Shown here: piece after piece, positions 17,968 through 28,040 of the stretch | How the letters are laid out: each line of letters opens with the position of its first letter | How positions within the stretch are numbered: position 1 is the stretch's first letter | Assembly (NCBI GenBank): GCA_018402565.1 | Contig: JAGYIQ010000014.1 | Span: 1 to 59,256, forward strand | Direction: 5' to 3' | Length of the DNA: 59,256 bases | Source of the DNA: Pirellulaceae bacterium | GTDB lineage: Bacteria > Planctomycetota > Planctomycetia > Pirellulales > Pirellulaceae | Notes under the pieces: model-generated | What the model was told of the DNA's origin: nothing | What the model saw: only the letters and a program-made list of their open reading frames with translations | The model's database searches: none | Translations under genes and position numbers: made by a program

Positions 17968-18889
17968 AGCACGCCTTTCGCTATCGACTGTTTCTGGTCG
18001 GCTTGGATTTGACCGACCTGCCCAATGCCTTTCCGGGGTCATGGACGTGGTCTGCTATCCGGCCGGCCATTGCCAGGTTTCGCGCAGTGATCATTTAGGA
18101 GATCCTCAGCAGCCGTTGGCCGAGTCCGTGCGGGATATGGTCGCCGCGACGGGCCGGTCCCGACCTACCGGCAAGATCCCGCTGTTGACACACTTGCGGT
18201 ATTGGGGGTTGGTCTTTAACCCTGTCTCGTTCTACTTCTGTTTGGACTCGGCGGGACGTTGGGAGACGATGGTGGCGGAGGTCAGCAACACGCCGTGGGG
18301 GCAGGTCCATTGTTATGTGATCGATCGAGCCCAGGCGACTGCGGCGGAACGTGCTTCGATACCGAAATTCTGAGCGAAAAAGTCCTGCATGTCTCGCCGT
18401 TCTTGAGCATGGACTACGGCTATCGCTGGGATATTCGCGCTGCCGACGATCACTTGACGATGCACATCGAAAATGTGCCTCGAGCGAATGTCGGCGCGGG
18501 GATTGAGCGGAGGGAATTGGCCGAGCAGGCTGAGCCACCACCGAATGCGGGCGGCGTCGCAAGCAGAGGTCGTGGGGATCAAGCGAGTGTTGGTCGGCAG
18601 TCGGCGGGGTCTTCCGCGAGTCGCCTCGCGGGCGTTCAACGTGACGCTGAGCTTGCAGCGACGACCGATGACGCGTCGCTGGCGGTGGCTGGCACCGCTG
18701 CGATTCCCCTGGATGACGGCTGCGGTAGTGTGGGGACTCTACTGGCAGGCCCTGTTGTTATGGTGGCGCAAGGTCCTGCATGTCCCTCACCCCGGTCTGC
18801 GCGAAACGGGGCAGAGTGTGCCGTTCGGATATCGGCAGCAGCCTCCGTCTCGCCACGGATCGATGGCAACACGAAGGCCTGCGGAATGA
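17913..18889 (+). pseudogene. DUF1365 protein, frameshifted
   Basis: DUF1365 (COG3496) proteins accompany CFA-type methyltransferases in lipid-modification operons; their activity is not established. Start MESGLYFGWVKHRRFTPVEH with RYRLFLVGLDLTDLP. After a shift near 18050, LTHLRYWGLVFNPVSFYF and VAEVSNTPWGQVHCYVI. After another near 18365, EKVLHVSPFLSMDYGYRWDI. After a third near 18620, FNVTLSLQRRPMT and YWQALLLWWRKV. All expected family blocks are present in order. At least three frame changes prevent a continuous product as given. The start overlaps the end of the COG2907 gene, which implies translational coupling. Confidence 0.7.
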
Positions 18890-19143
18890 CCGTGGAGTCA
18901 CGAGGCGGTGGGGCGGTTGGCGAGCAACGAAAGCGGACGCTTGGGAGTCTCGACGCCTCTGCTTGTGAGGGGCAAATATTGGTTAACACGGGGCTCGCGC
19001 GTCGGTTACAGCGGACCTAAGGCCGGTTGGGTTGTCAGCTCGCCTGCGATGACGTTTGGCCGTGTATGTCGGACGAAGCCAGTGGTGTACAATGTCGTTG
19101 GTTTTGGCTGCGGTCGTCCCATTTTGCGTCCAGAAAGGCGTCT

Positions 19144-20698
19144 ATGGAATTGATGGAACAGGGCAAGGGTCTTTCAGGTACGGGTCTTTCGGGCATGGGT
19201 CAACAGGCTGAGGGTCAACAGACTGAGGGGAAAGTGGGGGTTGGGCGAGGCGGTTTGGCAGGAGAGGCCTCTCCGGTTGCCAACAGTATTCGGACGAAAG
19301 AGCAGCGGAACATGCCAGCGACAGCGACCGAGGTGGACTGGCGGCCGGCGAGTGAGCCGACGGAATTGGGCCAAGTCCAACGCTCCGATCGCTGGTTTCG
19401 CTCGGCCTTGTTCCGACAGCTGCGTGGCCTGCAGAGTGGGCATCTCACGATCGTCGATGCCGACGGGCGGCACTGTTTCGGTGACGGTTCTGGCGACATT
19501 CCGCCGGTGACCTTGCAGGTGATTCGTCCTTCGGCCTACCGCCGCATTGTGACTGGCGGCGATTTGGGTTTCTCAGAGAGCTTGATGGAGGGCGATTTTT
19601 CGATCGACCGGCTGGTGCCATTGCTACGCATGTTGGTGATCAATTCTCGTTTCAAGCGCCGACATTTGGGCAGCAGCCGTGGCTTCGCTGGTTGCGATCC
19701 AAGCTGCGCCATTGGTTGAAGCGGAATCATCGGAGCAACGCTTCACGAAACATCCGGGCTCACTACGACCTTAGCAACGAGTTCTTCGGGTTGTGGTTGG
19801 ATCCCACCATGACTTACTCCAGCGGTGTTTTCCCGTCTTTGCAGTTGGCGGCAGGAGCTTCGGGGCCCGGAGTGGCAAAGCAACGATTCGATGCAGGCCG
19901 CCTCGCTTGAGAAGATCGACCTGCTCTGCCAGAAGCTGGACTTGCAACCGGAAGATCATTTGGTGGAGATCGGTTGCGGTTGGGGTGGATTGGCGATTCA
20001 CGCCGCGTCTCGTTACGGTTGCCGTGTCACCGGCGTGACCCTCTCGCCGGCTCAGTTGGAAATCGCTCAGCAGCGGGTCGCGGCCGCTGGACTGCAAGAT
20101 CGGGTGACACTCCAGTTAATGGATTATCGCGATCTGACAGGCCAGTACGACAAGTTGGTCTCGGTGGAGATGATCGAAGCGGTCGGTTTCGAGTTTCACG
20201 ACGAGTACTTCCGGACGTGTTGTCGCCTGCTCAAGCCCGAAGGACGCATGGCCTTCCAGGGAATCACGATCCTGACCAGCGATCACGCATTATCTGAGCC
20301 AAATCGATTTTATTCGCGAATACATTTTTCCGGGCGGGTGTTTGATCAGCAACGCGGAAGTGCTGCGTTCGGTGACGCGGGCCTCGGATTTCCGTTTGGT
20401 CGATACTCAAGAAATTGGTTTGCATTACGCCGAGACCTTGCGGCGTTGGCGGACCGAGTTCCATCGTCATTGGGATGCGATCAAGGGTTTGGGATTTGAC
20501 GAACGATTCTTTCGTTTGTGGGATTATTATCTGGCGTACTGCGAAGCGGGCTTTGCCGAGGGGCATGTTGGGACGGTACAGATGGTGCTGGACCGGCCTG
20601 CTTGCATTGCCCCGGTCGTACGACAGCGGCAACCGAGCAGCGGAAGTCCACTGACGTCGCCGCGTCCAACGGGACGCGTTCGGGGACGAGCAGCGTGA
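19144..20698 (+). pseudogene. Cyclopropane-fatty-acyl-phospholipid synthase-like methyltransferase (copy 1), frameshifted
   Basis: SAM-dependent enzyme that acts on double bonds of membrane phospholipid acyl chains. Pieces: LTIVDADGRHCFGDGSGD and GDLGFSESLMEGDFSIDRL (N-terminal CFAS domain); after a shift near 19700, RNIRAHYDLSNEFFGLWLDP and MTYSSGVFPSLQ; after a shift near 19860, KIDLLCQKLDLQPEDHLVEI and the SAM motif IGCGWGGLAIHAAS, then KLVSVEMIEAVG; after a shift near 20290, QIDFIREYIFPGG and SNAEVLRSVTRASDFRLV. All catalytic-domain blocks are present. AAGG precedes the ATG. It probably forms one transcription unit with DUF1365 and DUF1295. Confidence 0.75.
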
Positions 20699-20786
20699 GC
20701 AACAAATCGGTGGTCGGTCCGCATGGGCCTCGGCCACATCTAGGTAGCACGACGATGGAGGCCTCCTCCAGTCTGGCGGAAAATTG

Positions 20787-21609
20787 ATGTTGGGATGGAC
20801 TTTCGGTATCGGGACGTTGGGTCTACTGGCTGTCATGGGCGGTCTGTGGTGGACCCATGGTAGAAAAAGGCAATGCGGGCATCGTCGACGTTGCCTGACC
20901 TTGGGTGTCGGTGCGTTGGCTCTGATGTATTGCCTGGTGCCCAGCGACGGCGACGGATGGCGGCGGGCGGTATTGGCAGTGATCGTCTCGGCCTGAGCAT
21001 CCGCTTGGCGCTTCACATTTGGCATCGCGTACGGGTCATGCCCGAAGATGGCCGATATTTGGCGATGAAGGAATATTGGGGAGAGAAGGCCCCCGCGAAG
21101 ATGCTGGGCTTTTTCTTTTTCAAGCGATTGCCGCGGCCTTGTTCAGCCTGCCGATGTTCTTGGCGGCGGGAAATGCGACCCCTTCGGTGCCTTTGACATT
21201 GCCGCGATTGTGATCGCACTGATTGCGATTGGCGGCGAGAGCATCGCGGACCGGCAATTGCAGAGCTTTCGTGAGGTACCGACCAATCGTGGTCGCACGT
21301 GTCGCGTTGGGCTGTGGCGTTATTCGCGACATCCCAACCATTTTTCTGAGTGGTTGCACTGGTTTGCTTACGTGGGCTTGGCCATCACTGCCCCCTATGG
21401 CTGGCTGACGCTGCTTGCGCCTTTGCCATGCTCTACTTTATTTTGTATGTCACGGGCATCCCACCGACGGAACGTCAGGCTTTGAAGTCGCGGGGAAGAT
21501 TATCGCTAACTACCAACGCGAGACCAGCGCGTTTTTTCCCTGGCCTCCTCGGCCACTGATTGAGGGTGGATCCGCCGCCAAGCCAGCGACCGATTCGCTG
21601 GGAGAATAG
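20787..21609 (+). pseudogene. DUF1295 (steroid 5-alpha-reductase-like) membrane protein, frameshifted
   Basis: Members are multi-pass membrane proteins with a C-terminal reductase-like domain and co-occur with COG2907, DUF1365 and CFAS. Visible: N-terminal membrane helix (GIGTLGLLAVMGGLWWTHG), then in other frames GDGRYLAMKEYWG-like EDGRYLAMKEYWGEKAP, IADRQLQSFREVPTNRG, the family signature SRHPNHFSEWLHW, then FILYVTGIPPTERQALKSRG and YQRETSAFFPW. At least four frame changes. Family landmarks are complete and in order. It ends just before the 64-bp array. Confidence 0.7.
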
Positions 21610-21634
21610 CAATCGAACGAACGGCTCGGCGCTA

Positions 21635-22425
21635 ACCGCGGGTTTTGGTGAGCGGCAAGGCGCTAGCCGCCGGTTGCCCCTGGGACCGGCACGGCGTCAA
21701 TCGCCGGTTTTGGTGAGCGGCAGCGCTAGCCGCCGGTTGCCCTGGGACCGGCACGGCGTCAATCGCCGGTTTTGGTGAGCGGCAAGGCGCTAGCCGCCGG
21801 TTTCCCCTGGGACCGGCACGGCGTCAATCGCGGGTTTTGGTGAACGGCAAGGCGCTAGCCGCCGGTTGCCCCTGGGACCGGCACGGCGTCAATCGCCGGT
21901 TTTGGTGAGCGGCAAGGCGCTAGCCGCCGGGCTCCCTGGGACCGGCACGGCGTCAATCGCCGGTTTTGGTGAACGGCAAGGCGCCAGCCGCCGGTTGCCC
22001 TGGACCGGCAACGCGTCAATCGCCGGTTTTGGTGAGCGGCAAGCGCCAGCCGCCGGTTGCCCTGGGACCGGCACCGCGTCAATCGCCAGTTTTGGTGAGC
22101 GGCAAGGCGCTAGCCGCCGGTTGCCCCTGGGACCGGCACGGCGTCAATCGCCGGTTTTGGTGAGCGGCAAGGCGCTAGTCGCCGGTTTCCCCTGGGACCG
22201 GCACGGCGTCAATCGCCGGTTTTGGTGAGCGGCAAGGGCAGCCGCCGGTTGCCCCTGGGACCGGCACGGCGTCAATCGCCGGTTTTGGTGAGCGGCAAGG
22301 CGCTAGCCGCCGGTTGCCCCTGGGACCGGCGTCGGCGTCAATCGCCGGTTTTGGTGAGCGGCAAGGCGCTAGCCGCCGGTTGCCCTGGGACCGGCACGGC
22401 GTCAATCGCCGGTTTCCTCGGGGGA
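21635..22425 (+). repeat. 64-bp tandem array, about 12 copies
   Basis: The unit contains CGTCAATCGCCGGTTTTGGT, GAGCGGCAAGGCGCTAGCCG and CCGGTTGCCCCTGGGACCGG. Copies begin near 21696, 21759, 21826, 21886, 21949, 22014, 22079, 22142, 22207, 22271, 22337 and 22400. They differ by small indels. Each unit contains several complementary GCCGGT/ACCGGC segments and could fold. The array separates the DUF1295 gene from the second methyltransferase. Confidence 0.9.
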
Positions 22426-22632
22426 CATTCCCCAGGCGAGCCAACGGGTGTAACTGTTCACGACTTGTAGCGTGATTTAAAGCACGTCGTCAGGAGTAAA
22501 CGCGGTTTTGCGTGGTAATCGGTTGCCCGGCGGCTCGACTTCGAGTCACGAACGGTTCGACGTGCGCCCGTGCACCCGCCCCGAGACAGGACCGCCAACG
22601 GTGACCGGTTACTCAATTTGTTTTGGAGTCAC

Positions 22633-23706
22633 ATGATGCAAAGTAGTTTGATCAGCACGGGAATCACCGCCATCGAGAAGGGCTTGGTTCCGGACGCCGT
22701 TACCCGCTGGGGAATCCGGCGATTGTGTCGGCAGCGACTGGTGATGTTCCCCACCGAGACAACCCGCAAGGCCTGGCGGGGTTCGGACGCTCATCCTTGG
22801 AAAACGGACTTCATGGCCATGATGGACGCTGGGCCGGTGGCCGCGGACACTCAGGCCGCCAACGAGCAACACTACGAGCTTCCGCCCCATTTCTTTACCA
22901 CCTACTTGGGGCCGCGGCGCAAGTACAGTTCGTGTATTTGGCCGCAGGGAGTCAACGATATTGCGGCAGCGGAAGAGGCGTCGTTGCAACAGGTGTGCGA
23001 CCGAGCGCAACTGGTTGACGGACAGCGCATCTTGGATGTCGGCTGTGGTTGGGGTTCCTTTTCTCTCTGGGTGTTGGAACACTACCCCCACGCGCAGGTC
23101 ACCGCCGTGTCCAATTCGGCGCCGCAGCGGGAATACATCCAAGGACAAGCCGCCGAGCGTGGTTGGGGTTCACGTCTCCAAGTCATCACCGCTGACATGA
23201 ACCACTTTGAACCCGAGGCCAATGCGTACGACCGAATTGTCTCGATCGAGATGTTCGAGCACATGCGGAACTACCGACAGCTGTTGGGGCGGTTGCGGCA
23301 GGCGCTGCGGCCTGATGGCCAGCTGTTCATCCATATTTTCTGCCACAAAGATTGGCCGTATTTGTTTGAAACGGAAGGAGCCGCTAACTGGATGGGACGT
23401 TATTTCTTCACGGGCGGCATGATGCCCAGCTACGATCAGTTGGAGCAATTCGGCGAGTTGTTTCAGGTGGTGGAAAAATGGCAGGTCAACGGCGTCGACT
23501 ACGGCAAGACGCTGGACGCTTGGCTGGAGAAATTCGACCGCTCCACCGCGACACTCCAACCGATCCTACAACAAGTTTACGGCCAGGACTGGGGCAAGTG
23601 GCAACAGCGTTGGCGAGTGTTCTTGATGGCCTCGAGTGAGCTGTTCCGTTACAACCGGGGCACCGAGTGGTTCGTCGGGCACTATCGACTCAAACCGACG
23701 ACTTAA
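22633..23706 (+). CDS. Cyclopropane-fatty-acyl-phospholipid synthase-like methyltransferase (copy 2)
   Basis: About 357 residues, intact. The SAM-binding motif ILDVGCGWGSFSLWVLE is followed by VTAVSNSAPQREYIQGQA and IVSIEMFEHMRNYRQLLGR, the CFAS/mycolic-acid-synthase-like methyltransferase core. NEQHYELPPHFFTTYLGPRR upstream is the family's substrate-side motif. The N-terminal CFAS accessory domain of copy 1 is absent, so it belongs to the short CFAS-like group that often stands at the end of COG2907/DUF1365/CFAS/DUF1295 clusters. GGAG 4-5 nt upstream supports the ATG at 22633; a GTG at 22570 is possible. Its end overlaps the convergent histidine kinase gene by 17 bp. Confidence 0.85.
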   Translation: MMQSSLISTGITAIEKGLVPDAVTRWGIRRLCRQRLVMFPTETTRKAWRGSDAHPWKTDFMAMMDAGPVAADTQAANEQHYELPPHFFTTYLGPRRKYSSCIWPQGVNDIAAAEEASLQQVCDRAQLVDGQRILDVGCGWGSFSLWVLEHYPHAQVTAVSNSAPQREYIQGQAAERGWGSRLQVITADMNHFEPEANAYDRIVSIEMFEHMRNYRQLLGRLRQALRPDGQLFIHIFCHKDWPYLFETEGAANWMGRYFFTGGMMPSYDQLEQFGELFQVVEKWQVNGVDYGKTLDAWLEKFDRSTATLQPILQQVYGQDWGKWQQRWRVFLMASSELFRYNRGTEWFVGHYRLKPTT

Positions 23707-26635
23707 ACGCCAGGACTTCGTCGATGACACGTTGAATTCGCGTGCGACAGTCGCACCAATGACGTGTGATCTCTGCGATCGGCCATCCGTGCGCTTGCAG
23801 CTCGATGCGCTCGCACGAGGCATGGGCGGTGTTGGTGGCCAGGAATCCCAGAGAGCCCTTCAAAGCGTGGGCGACGGCGCTGACTTGGTTCACGTCCGCG
23901 GTGCTCAGAGCTTGCTCCATCCGGTGCATCAATCGTGGTGTCTCCGTCAGAAATGTGACCAGGAGCTCGTCCAGTAACTCGGGGTCTTGGGCGGTGTTCT
24001 TCCGCGCGCGCGGCCAATCAATTTCCGGACTGGCAAACGTGGGGTCGGCAGCCACCGGGGCATGGCTGGCGGCGGCCCCGCTCGGCTGTGGCAGGCTTGA
24101 TGGAAAACGCTGGGCCAGTGATGCGAGCTTGGCTTGGAGTTCGATCGAACGGATTGGCTTGCTCAGGTAGTCATCCATTCCAGCCGCCAAGCAACGCTCG
24201 CGATCCCCTCGCATGGCGCGGGCTGTCATGGCCAAGATTGGCACGCGTCCCGTCCCTCCCGCCTCGACTTGCCGCCATTGTTTGGTCGCCTGATAGCCAT
24301 CCAGTTCTGGCATCTGCACATCCATCAACACCAAATCAAAGTGTTCCTGGGCCATCCGCTCCAGCGCCTCGCGACCGTTGCTGACGAGGACCACTTGGTG
24401 TCCCAATCGCCCCAGCAGCCCTTCGGCCAACTTCTGATTGACCTTATTGTCTTCGGCAACCAGGACACGCCAGCCGGTCGCCGTGTGGCTAACTCGTGTC
24501 GATTCCATCGAGTGTGTTGAGCGAGCTTCGTGGTGCGGAGCGACCTCCGACCGGATCGCTGTCGGCACGTTGGGCGGGTGAGTCCCTTGGACGACGGGCG
24601 TCTCGACGGGGAGGGATCCGAGTGAGGATTCCGCGTCCGCCGCGGCCGTCTGCCGTGAAACGGGTGGCGTCAGGTCGACTCCATGCGTTGAGTCGCCTGT
24701 CACTGGCTGAGCGTTCCCTATCGCTCGGGTGACGGGCGTGCGAGGCGTTCCGGAGTTCGCACCCGAGCCAGACGGAGCGATGGGGTCGCGTTCTGCATGT
24801 GGCTTGTCCGCTGCAGAAACGCCGTCGACCGTGGCGATTTCAGCCAGGCAATCGACGATCGCGTTGTAGATATCGGATTGTTTGGCCGGCTTCAATAAGG
24901 GCGGGCGTACGTGTAGGCGACGGTAGATATCCAGATCCTCGTCGCGCATTCCGGAGGTCAGGAGCAAGATGGCCGCGGGAGAGAACACGCCGCTATCGAT
25001 CAAGGCATTGGCCAATTCCCAGCCACGCATTTTTGGCATCTGATCGTCCGTGATCAATAACTGGAACGGCACTTGCTGAGCTCGGGCGTCCGTCGCCAAC
25101 TGGATTGCCTCGGCAGCCTGCGTGGCGATGGTGGCCGCGACGCCCCAATTGGCCAACATATCTCGCAGGATCCGTCGGTTTGTTGGCTCGTCATCCACCA
25201 CCAGGACTCGCAGGCCCTGAACTTGAACGGGCGGGGCGACCGAAACCGCGGTGGGAGCGACCTGCACCCATTGGACCGGCAGGCAGACCTGAAACAGGCT
25301 GCCTTGATTCAGTTGGCTACTCACGTTGATCTCGCCGTCCATCAACTGCGCCAATTGTTGGGAGATCGTTAGCCCCAATCCGGTGCCGCCGTACTTCCGC
25401 GCGGTGGACAGATCTCCTTGACAGAATTCCTGAAAAATAGGCTTTAGGTACTCGGGGGCGATCCCAATCCCAGTGTCTTGGACAGTCAGTCGGACATGAC
25501 CTCGATCGCGGGAAATGTCTTGGTAAGACAACCTCACCGTCACTTGGCCCGCGTCGGTGAACTTGATCGCGTTGGTGACCAGATTGGAAGCGATTTGCCG
25601 AAAACGCAAAGGATCGAGCCAAACGGCGGTGGGAAAGTCTACGGGAAATTCCCAATCTAGCCTCAGGCCCTTGGCGAGTGCCCGATGACTCAGGCTCTTG
25701 ATCAACGTATCCACCAGAGTGGGTAGGTCGACCACCTTGCGTTCTAAGTGGAACTTGCCGGCTTCGATTTTTGCATAATCCAAAACATCATTGACAATTG
25801 CCAACAGCGACAGGCCGGAATCTTGCACCAACTGCAGGTATTCCATCTGGGTGCGGTTGAGCGGCGTTTCCAACAACAGATCCGTCATGCCAATCACGGC
25901 ATTGAGTGGGGTGCGAATCTCATGGCTCATGTTGGCCAAGAACTGGCTGTTCCGCTGAGGGGAGTCACGATGCGGGCTACCGGGCGGACTACCGGGCGGA
26001 CTACCGGGCGAGCTCACTGGCGAGCTCACTGGCGAGCTCACTGGCGAATTGCCTGGCAAATAACGGTGCGGACTACTCGTCTGGGCCTGCGTCGACTGGT
26101 TTGCGGGGGCAGCGACAGTGCCTCGGGGCGCTGCATTGGGAGGGTCCATCTCCCAGAAGACCGTTTGCGATCCACAGCTTCTTCCGGCCTCGTCCCGCAA
26201 CCACTGCGTACGCGGTTTGCAGCGGGCCTCCGCCCACTGCTCAGCAACTCCGCCGGACGCTGGCTGGGCGGCCCCGGAGTCACTGACGACCGAATCCGCA
26301 TCGGTGGGCATGGGGCAGTGGGGGGGCAAGCACGCCACGACCCACGCCGGCAGTCCGGCCTGTTCGGGTGTTCGCTGGCTCATGCTCGCCAGCGTACAAC
26401 CGACCCCATGCAGAAATCGCGTGTTGGCCCAGAGAATCCGTCCCGCGTTGTCTTGCCAGACAATCGCCACGGGCAACTCGTCGAACCGTCGTCGCGGATC
26501 GATTGAAAAATCCGATAAAGGAGCCAATTCATCCATGCGGGCACTCCCGGTTGCCAAAGCTTGCAGGTAAACGTTCACGCCTCGTTGGGTGCCATGTAGC
26601 AAGTCGGGCTGACCAGACGATTGTCTGTGAGTCAA
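23690..26635 (-). CDS. Hybrid sensor histidine kinase (HisKA-HATPase-REC-REC-Hpt)
   Basis: 981 residues, no membrane segment, so a cytoplasmic sensor. Residues about 45-150 look PAS-like (DELPVAIVWQDNAGRILWAN). A Ser/Pro/Gly-rich linker with 12-bp DNA repeats precedes HisKA (FLANMSHEIRTPLNAVIGM, phosphoacceptor His near 238). HATPase boxes follow: NLVTNAIKFTDAGQV, DTGIGIAPEYL, and GGTGLGLTISQQL. REC1 has VLVVDDEPTNRR with Asp in LLITDDQMP. REC2 has VLVAEDNKVNQK with Asp in LVLMDVQMPELDGY. A C-terminal Hpt domain has AVAHALKGSLGFLATN. This is the BarA/ArcB-type complete phosphorelay in one chain. The response regulator gene at 26759-27658 lies 123 nt upstream on the same strand and is a likely partner. 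Confidence 0.92.
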   Translation of the reverse strand: MTHRQSSGQPDLLHGTQRGVNVYLQALATGSARMDELAPLSDFSIDPRRRFDELPVAIVWQDNAGRILWANTRFLHGVGCTLASMSQRTPEQAGLPAWVVACLPPHCPMPTDADSVVSDSGAAQPASGGVAEQWAEARCKPRTQWLRDEAGRSCGSQTVFWEMDPPNAAPRGTVAAPANQSTQAQTSSPHRYLPGNSPVSSPVSSPVSSPGSPPGSPPGSPHRDSPQRNSQFLANMSHEIRTPLNAVIGMTDLLLETPLNRTQMEYLQLVQDSGLSLLAIVNDVLDYAKIEAGKFHLERKVVDLPTLVDTLIKSLSHRALAKGLRLDWEFPVDFPTAVWLDPLRFRQIASNLVTNAIKFTDAGQVTVRLSYQDISRDRGHVRLTVQDTGIGIAPEYLKPIFQEFCQGDLSTARKYGGTGLGLTISQQLAQLMDGEINVSSQLNQGSLFQVCLPVQWVQVAPTAVSVAPPVQVQGLRVLVVDDEPTNRRILRDMLANWGVAATIATQAAEAIQLATDARAQQVPFQLLITDDQMPKMRGWELANALIDSGVFSPAAILLLTSGMRDEDLDIYRRLHVRPPLLKPAKQSDIYNAIVDCLAEIATVDGVSAADKPHAERDPIAPSGSGANSGTPRTPVTRAIGNAQPVTGDSTHGVDLTPPVSRQTAAADAESSLGSLPVETPVVQGTHPPNVPTAIRSEVAPHHEARSTHSMESTRVSHTATGWRVLVAEDNKVNQKLAEGLLGRLGHQVVLVSNGREALERMAQEHFDLVLMDVQMPELDGYQATKQWRQVEAGGTGRVPILAMTARAMRGDRERCLAAGMDDYLSKPIRSIELQAKLASLAQRFPSSLPQPSGAAASHAPVAADPTFASPEIDWPRARKNTAQDPELLDELLVTFLTETPRLMHRMEQALSTADVNQVSAVAHALKGSLGFLATNTAHASCERIELQAHGWPIAEITRHWCDCRTRIQRVIDEVLAFKSSV

Positions 26636-26758
26636 CGCAACTGGACAACGCTACCGGCTGGCCTTGAGAACCATCCGACTTGCGGAATGCACCAGTCCCG
26701 AGGATTCTCTCCCAACCGTTAACGGTTACGCTTGCAGAACCCCGCCAAGCGCGTTCGA

Positions 26759-27658
26759 CTAGTGCTGGTCCGCGACCATGGCTCCGACGACCGCTTTGTG
26801 CAGCAGAGTCACTTGATTGCCAGCAGCATTGAACTGGACCTCGTCGAAGAAGCTGGTCATCAAGATCAACCCGCGACCTGGATGACTCCAGCTGGCCAGG
26901 CTACCGGCTTGAGGGACTTGCGCGGTGTCAAAGCCTGGTCCTTGATCGGTGATCGTGAAGTGAGCCTCCGTGCGGCTGAGCATGGCCTGAACGTGCACGC
27001 GTCGACCGGCGTAATGGGGATCGGAGAGTCGTTGTCGCAACACGGTCGGATCGGGTACCGCAGATTCTCCGCGCGGCATTTCCAAATTGCCACGGAACAT
27101 CGCATTATGCAGCGCGTGTTCCAGGGCGACACCCAATCGCAAGCGACGCGTGCCGGCGACCAAACCGAGGCTGGTGGCGATCTGTTGCAGCCAATCCACC
27201 AGCGGCTCGATCAACTCCACATCGTTTTCCAATTCAAACTCGAACGTCGCGCGGCGGGTTCCAGCGACGAGGCGGCTGTATTGGGGCTCGGCACCGGACA
27301 ACGCGAGGATCTGGCGGACCGTATCGACCAACAGATCGGCCAATTCGGCCTTGGGTACAAACGAGGCCGCGCCATGCTCCAAGGCTTGGGATGCGATGTC
27401 CTCCGACCCGTGGGCGGTCATCAGGACGACGGGGATCTCACCGTGCGTCTGCTGGATGGCCGTCAGCAACTGGAAGCCATCCATTTCCGGCATCTGCAGA
27501 TCCGTCACAACGACATCGGGGCACTCGGTTTCGAGCAGTTGCAACGCCTGTCGTCCGCTGTCGGCGTAGAGGGCGTGCATGCCAGGGGATTTCTCCAGCA
27601 ACCGTCCCGCCAAGGTTCGATCCACTGCTGTGTCGTCAACTACGAGTACTGTGGGCAT
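26759..27658 (-). CDS. Response regulator with C-terminal RsbW-like ATPase domain
   Basis: 299 residues. The receiver domain begins at once (TVLVVDDTAVDRTLAGRLL), with phospho-acceptor Asp in VVVTDLQMPEMDG and the switch residues VLMTAHG and FVPKAEL. After a linker comes a GHKL-type ATPase/anti-sigma-like region: LGVALEHALHNAMFRGN (N-box), FTITDQGPGFD (G1), and GRGLILMTSFFDEV (G2). Fusions of REC to this fold are used in partner-switching control of sigma factors. A GGAAGG site about 8 nt before the ATG at 27658 decides the start; the upstream open frame lacks a receiver-like start. It is transcribed just upstream of the hybrid kinase, from which it may receive phosphate. Confidence 0.88.
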   Translation of the reverse strand: MPTVLVVDDTAVDRTLAGRLLEKSPGMHALYADSGRQALQLLETECPDVVVTDLQMPEMDGFQLLTAIQQTHGEIPVVLMTAHGSEDIASQALEHGAASFVPKAELADLLVDTVRQILALSGAEPQYSRLVAGTRRATFEFELENDVELIEPLVDWLQQIATSLGLVAGTRRLRLGVALEHALHNAMFRGNLEMPRGESAVPDPTVLRQRLSDPHYAGRRVHVQAMLSRTEAHFTITDQGPGFDTAQVPQAGSLASWSHPGRGLILMTSFFDEVQFNAAGNQVTLLHKAVVGAMVADQH

Positions 27659-27868
27659 TCCCAGCCTTCCTTTCAACTCCCTGGGCGTCTGCCCGTCGCC
27701 AACGACGGGCACAGCGCCTGCCGCCACGAGCGTCTCCGCCGCCCGGGTCCGCTCCGAAACGACCCAGTTTAACGGCGTAATCCGGGCCAGGATACTAGGC
27801 ACTGTCGCGAAACCACGATCATCGCGAGTGTTCCGCGACGCTGGGGACAACGTCGCGTGCCGAGTCGC

Positions 27869-27916
27869 CAGGGAGTCAGGGAGTCAGGGAGTCAGGGAGT
27901 CAGGGAGTCAGGGATT
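27869..27916 (+). repeat. 8-bp microsatellite (CAGGGAGT)n
   Basis: Five perfect and one imperfect CAGGGAGT copies in the intergenic space upstream of the response regulator start. Confidence 0.9.
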
Positions 27917-28040
27917 ATTCGAATCAGGCACCCCGCGTTTGGCTCGGCAACACCCGGGGCCAACACGCTGGGGCAATACGCTGGGGCAATACCCTGGGGC
28001 GGGACGGTCCCATGCCAGGTCGTGAGGTACCTGTGATGCA

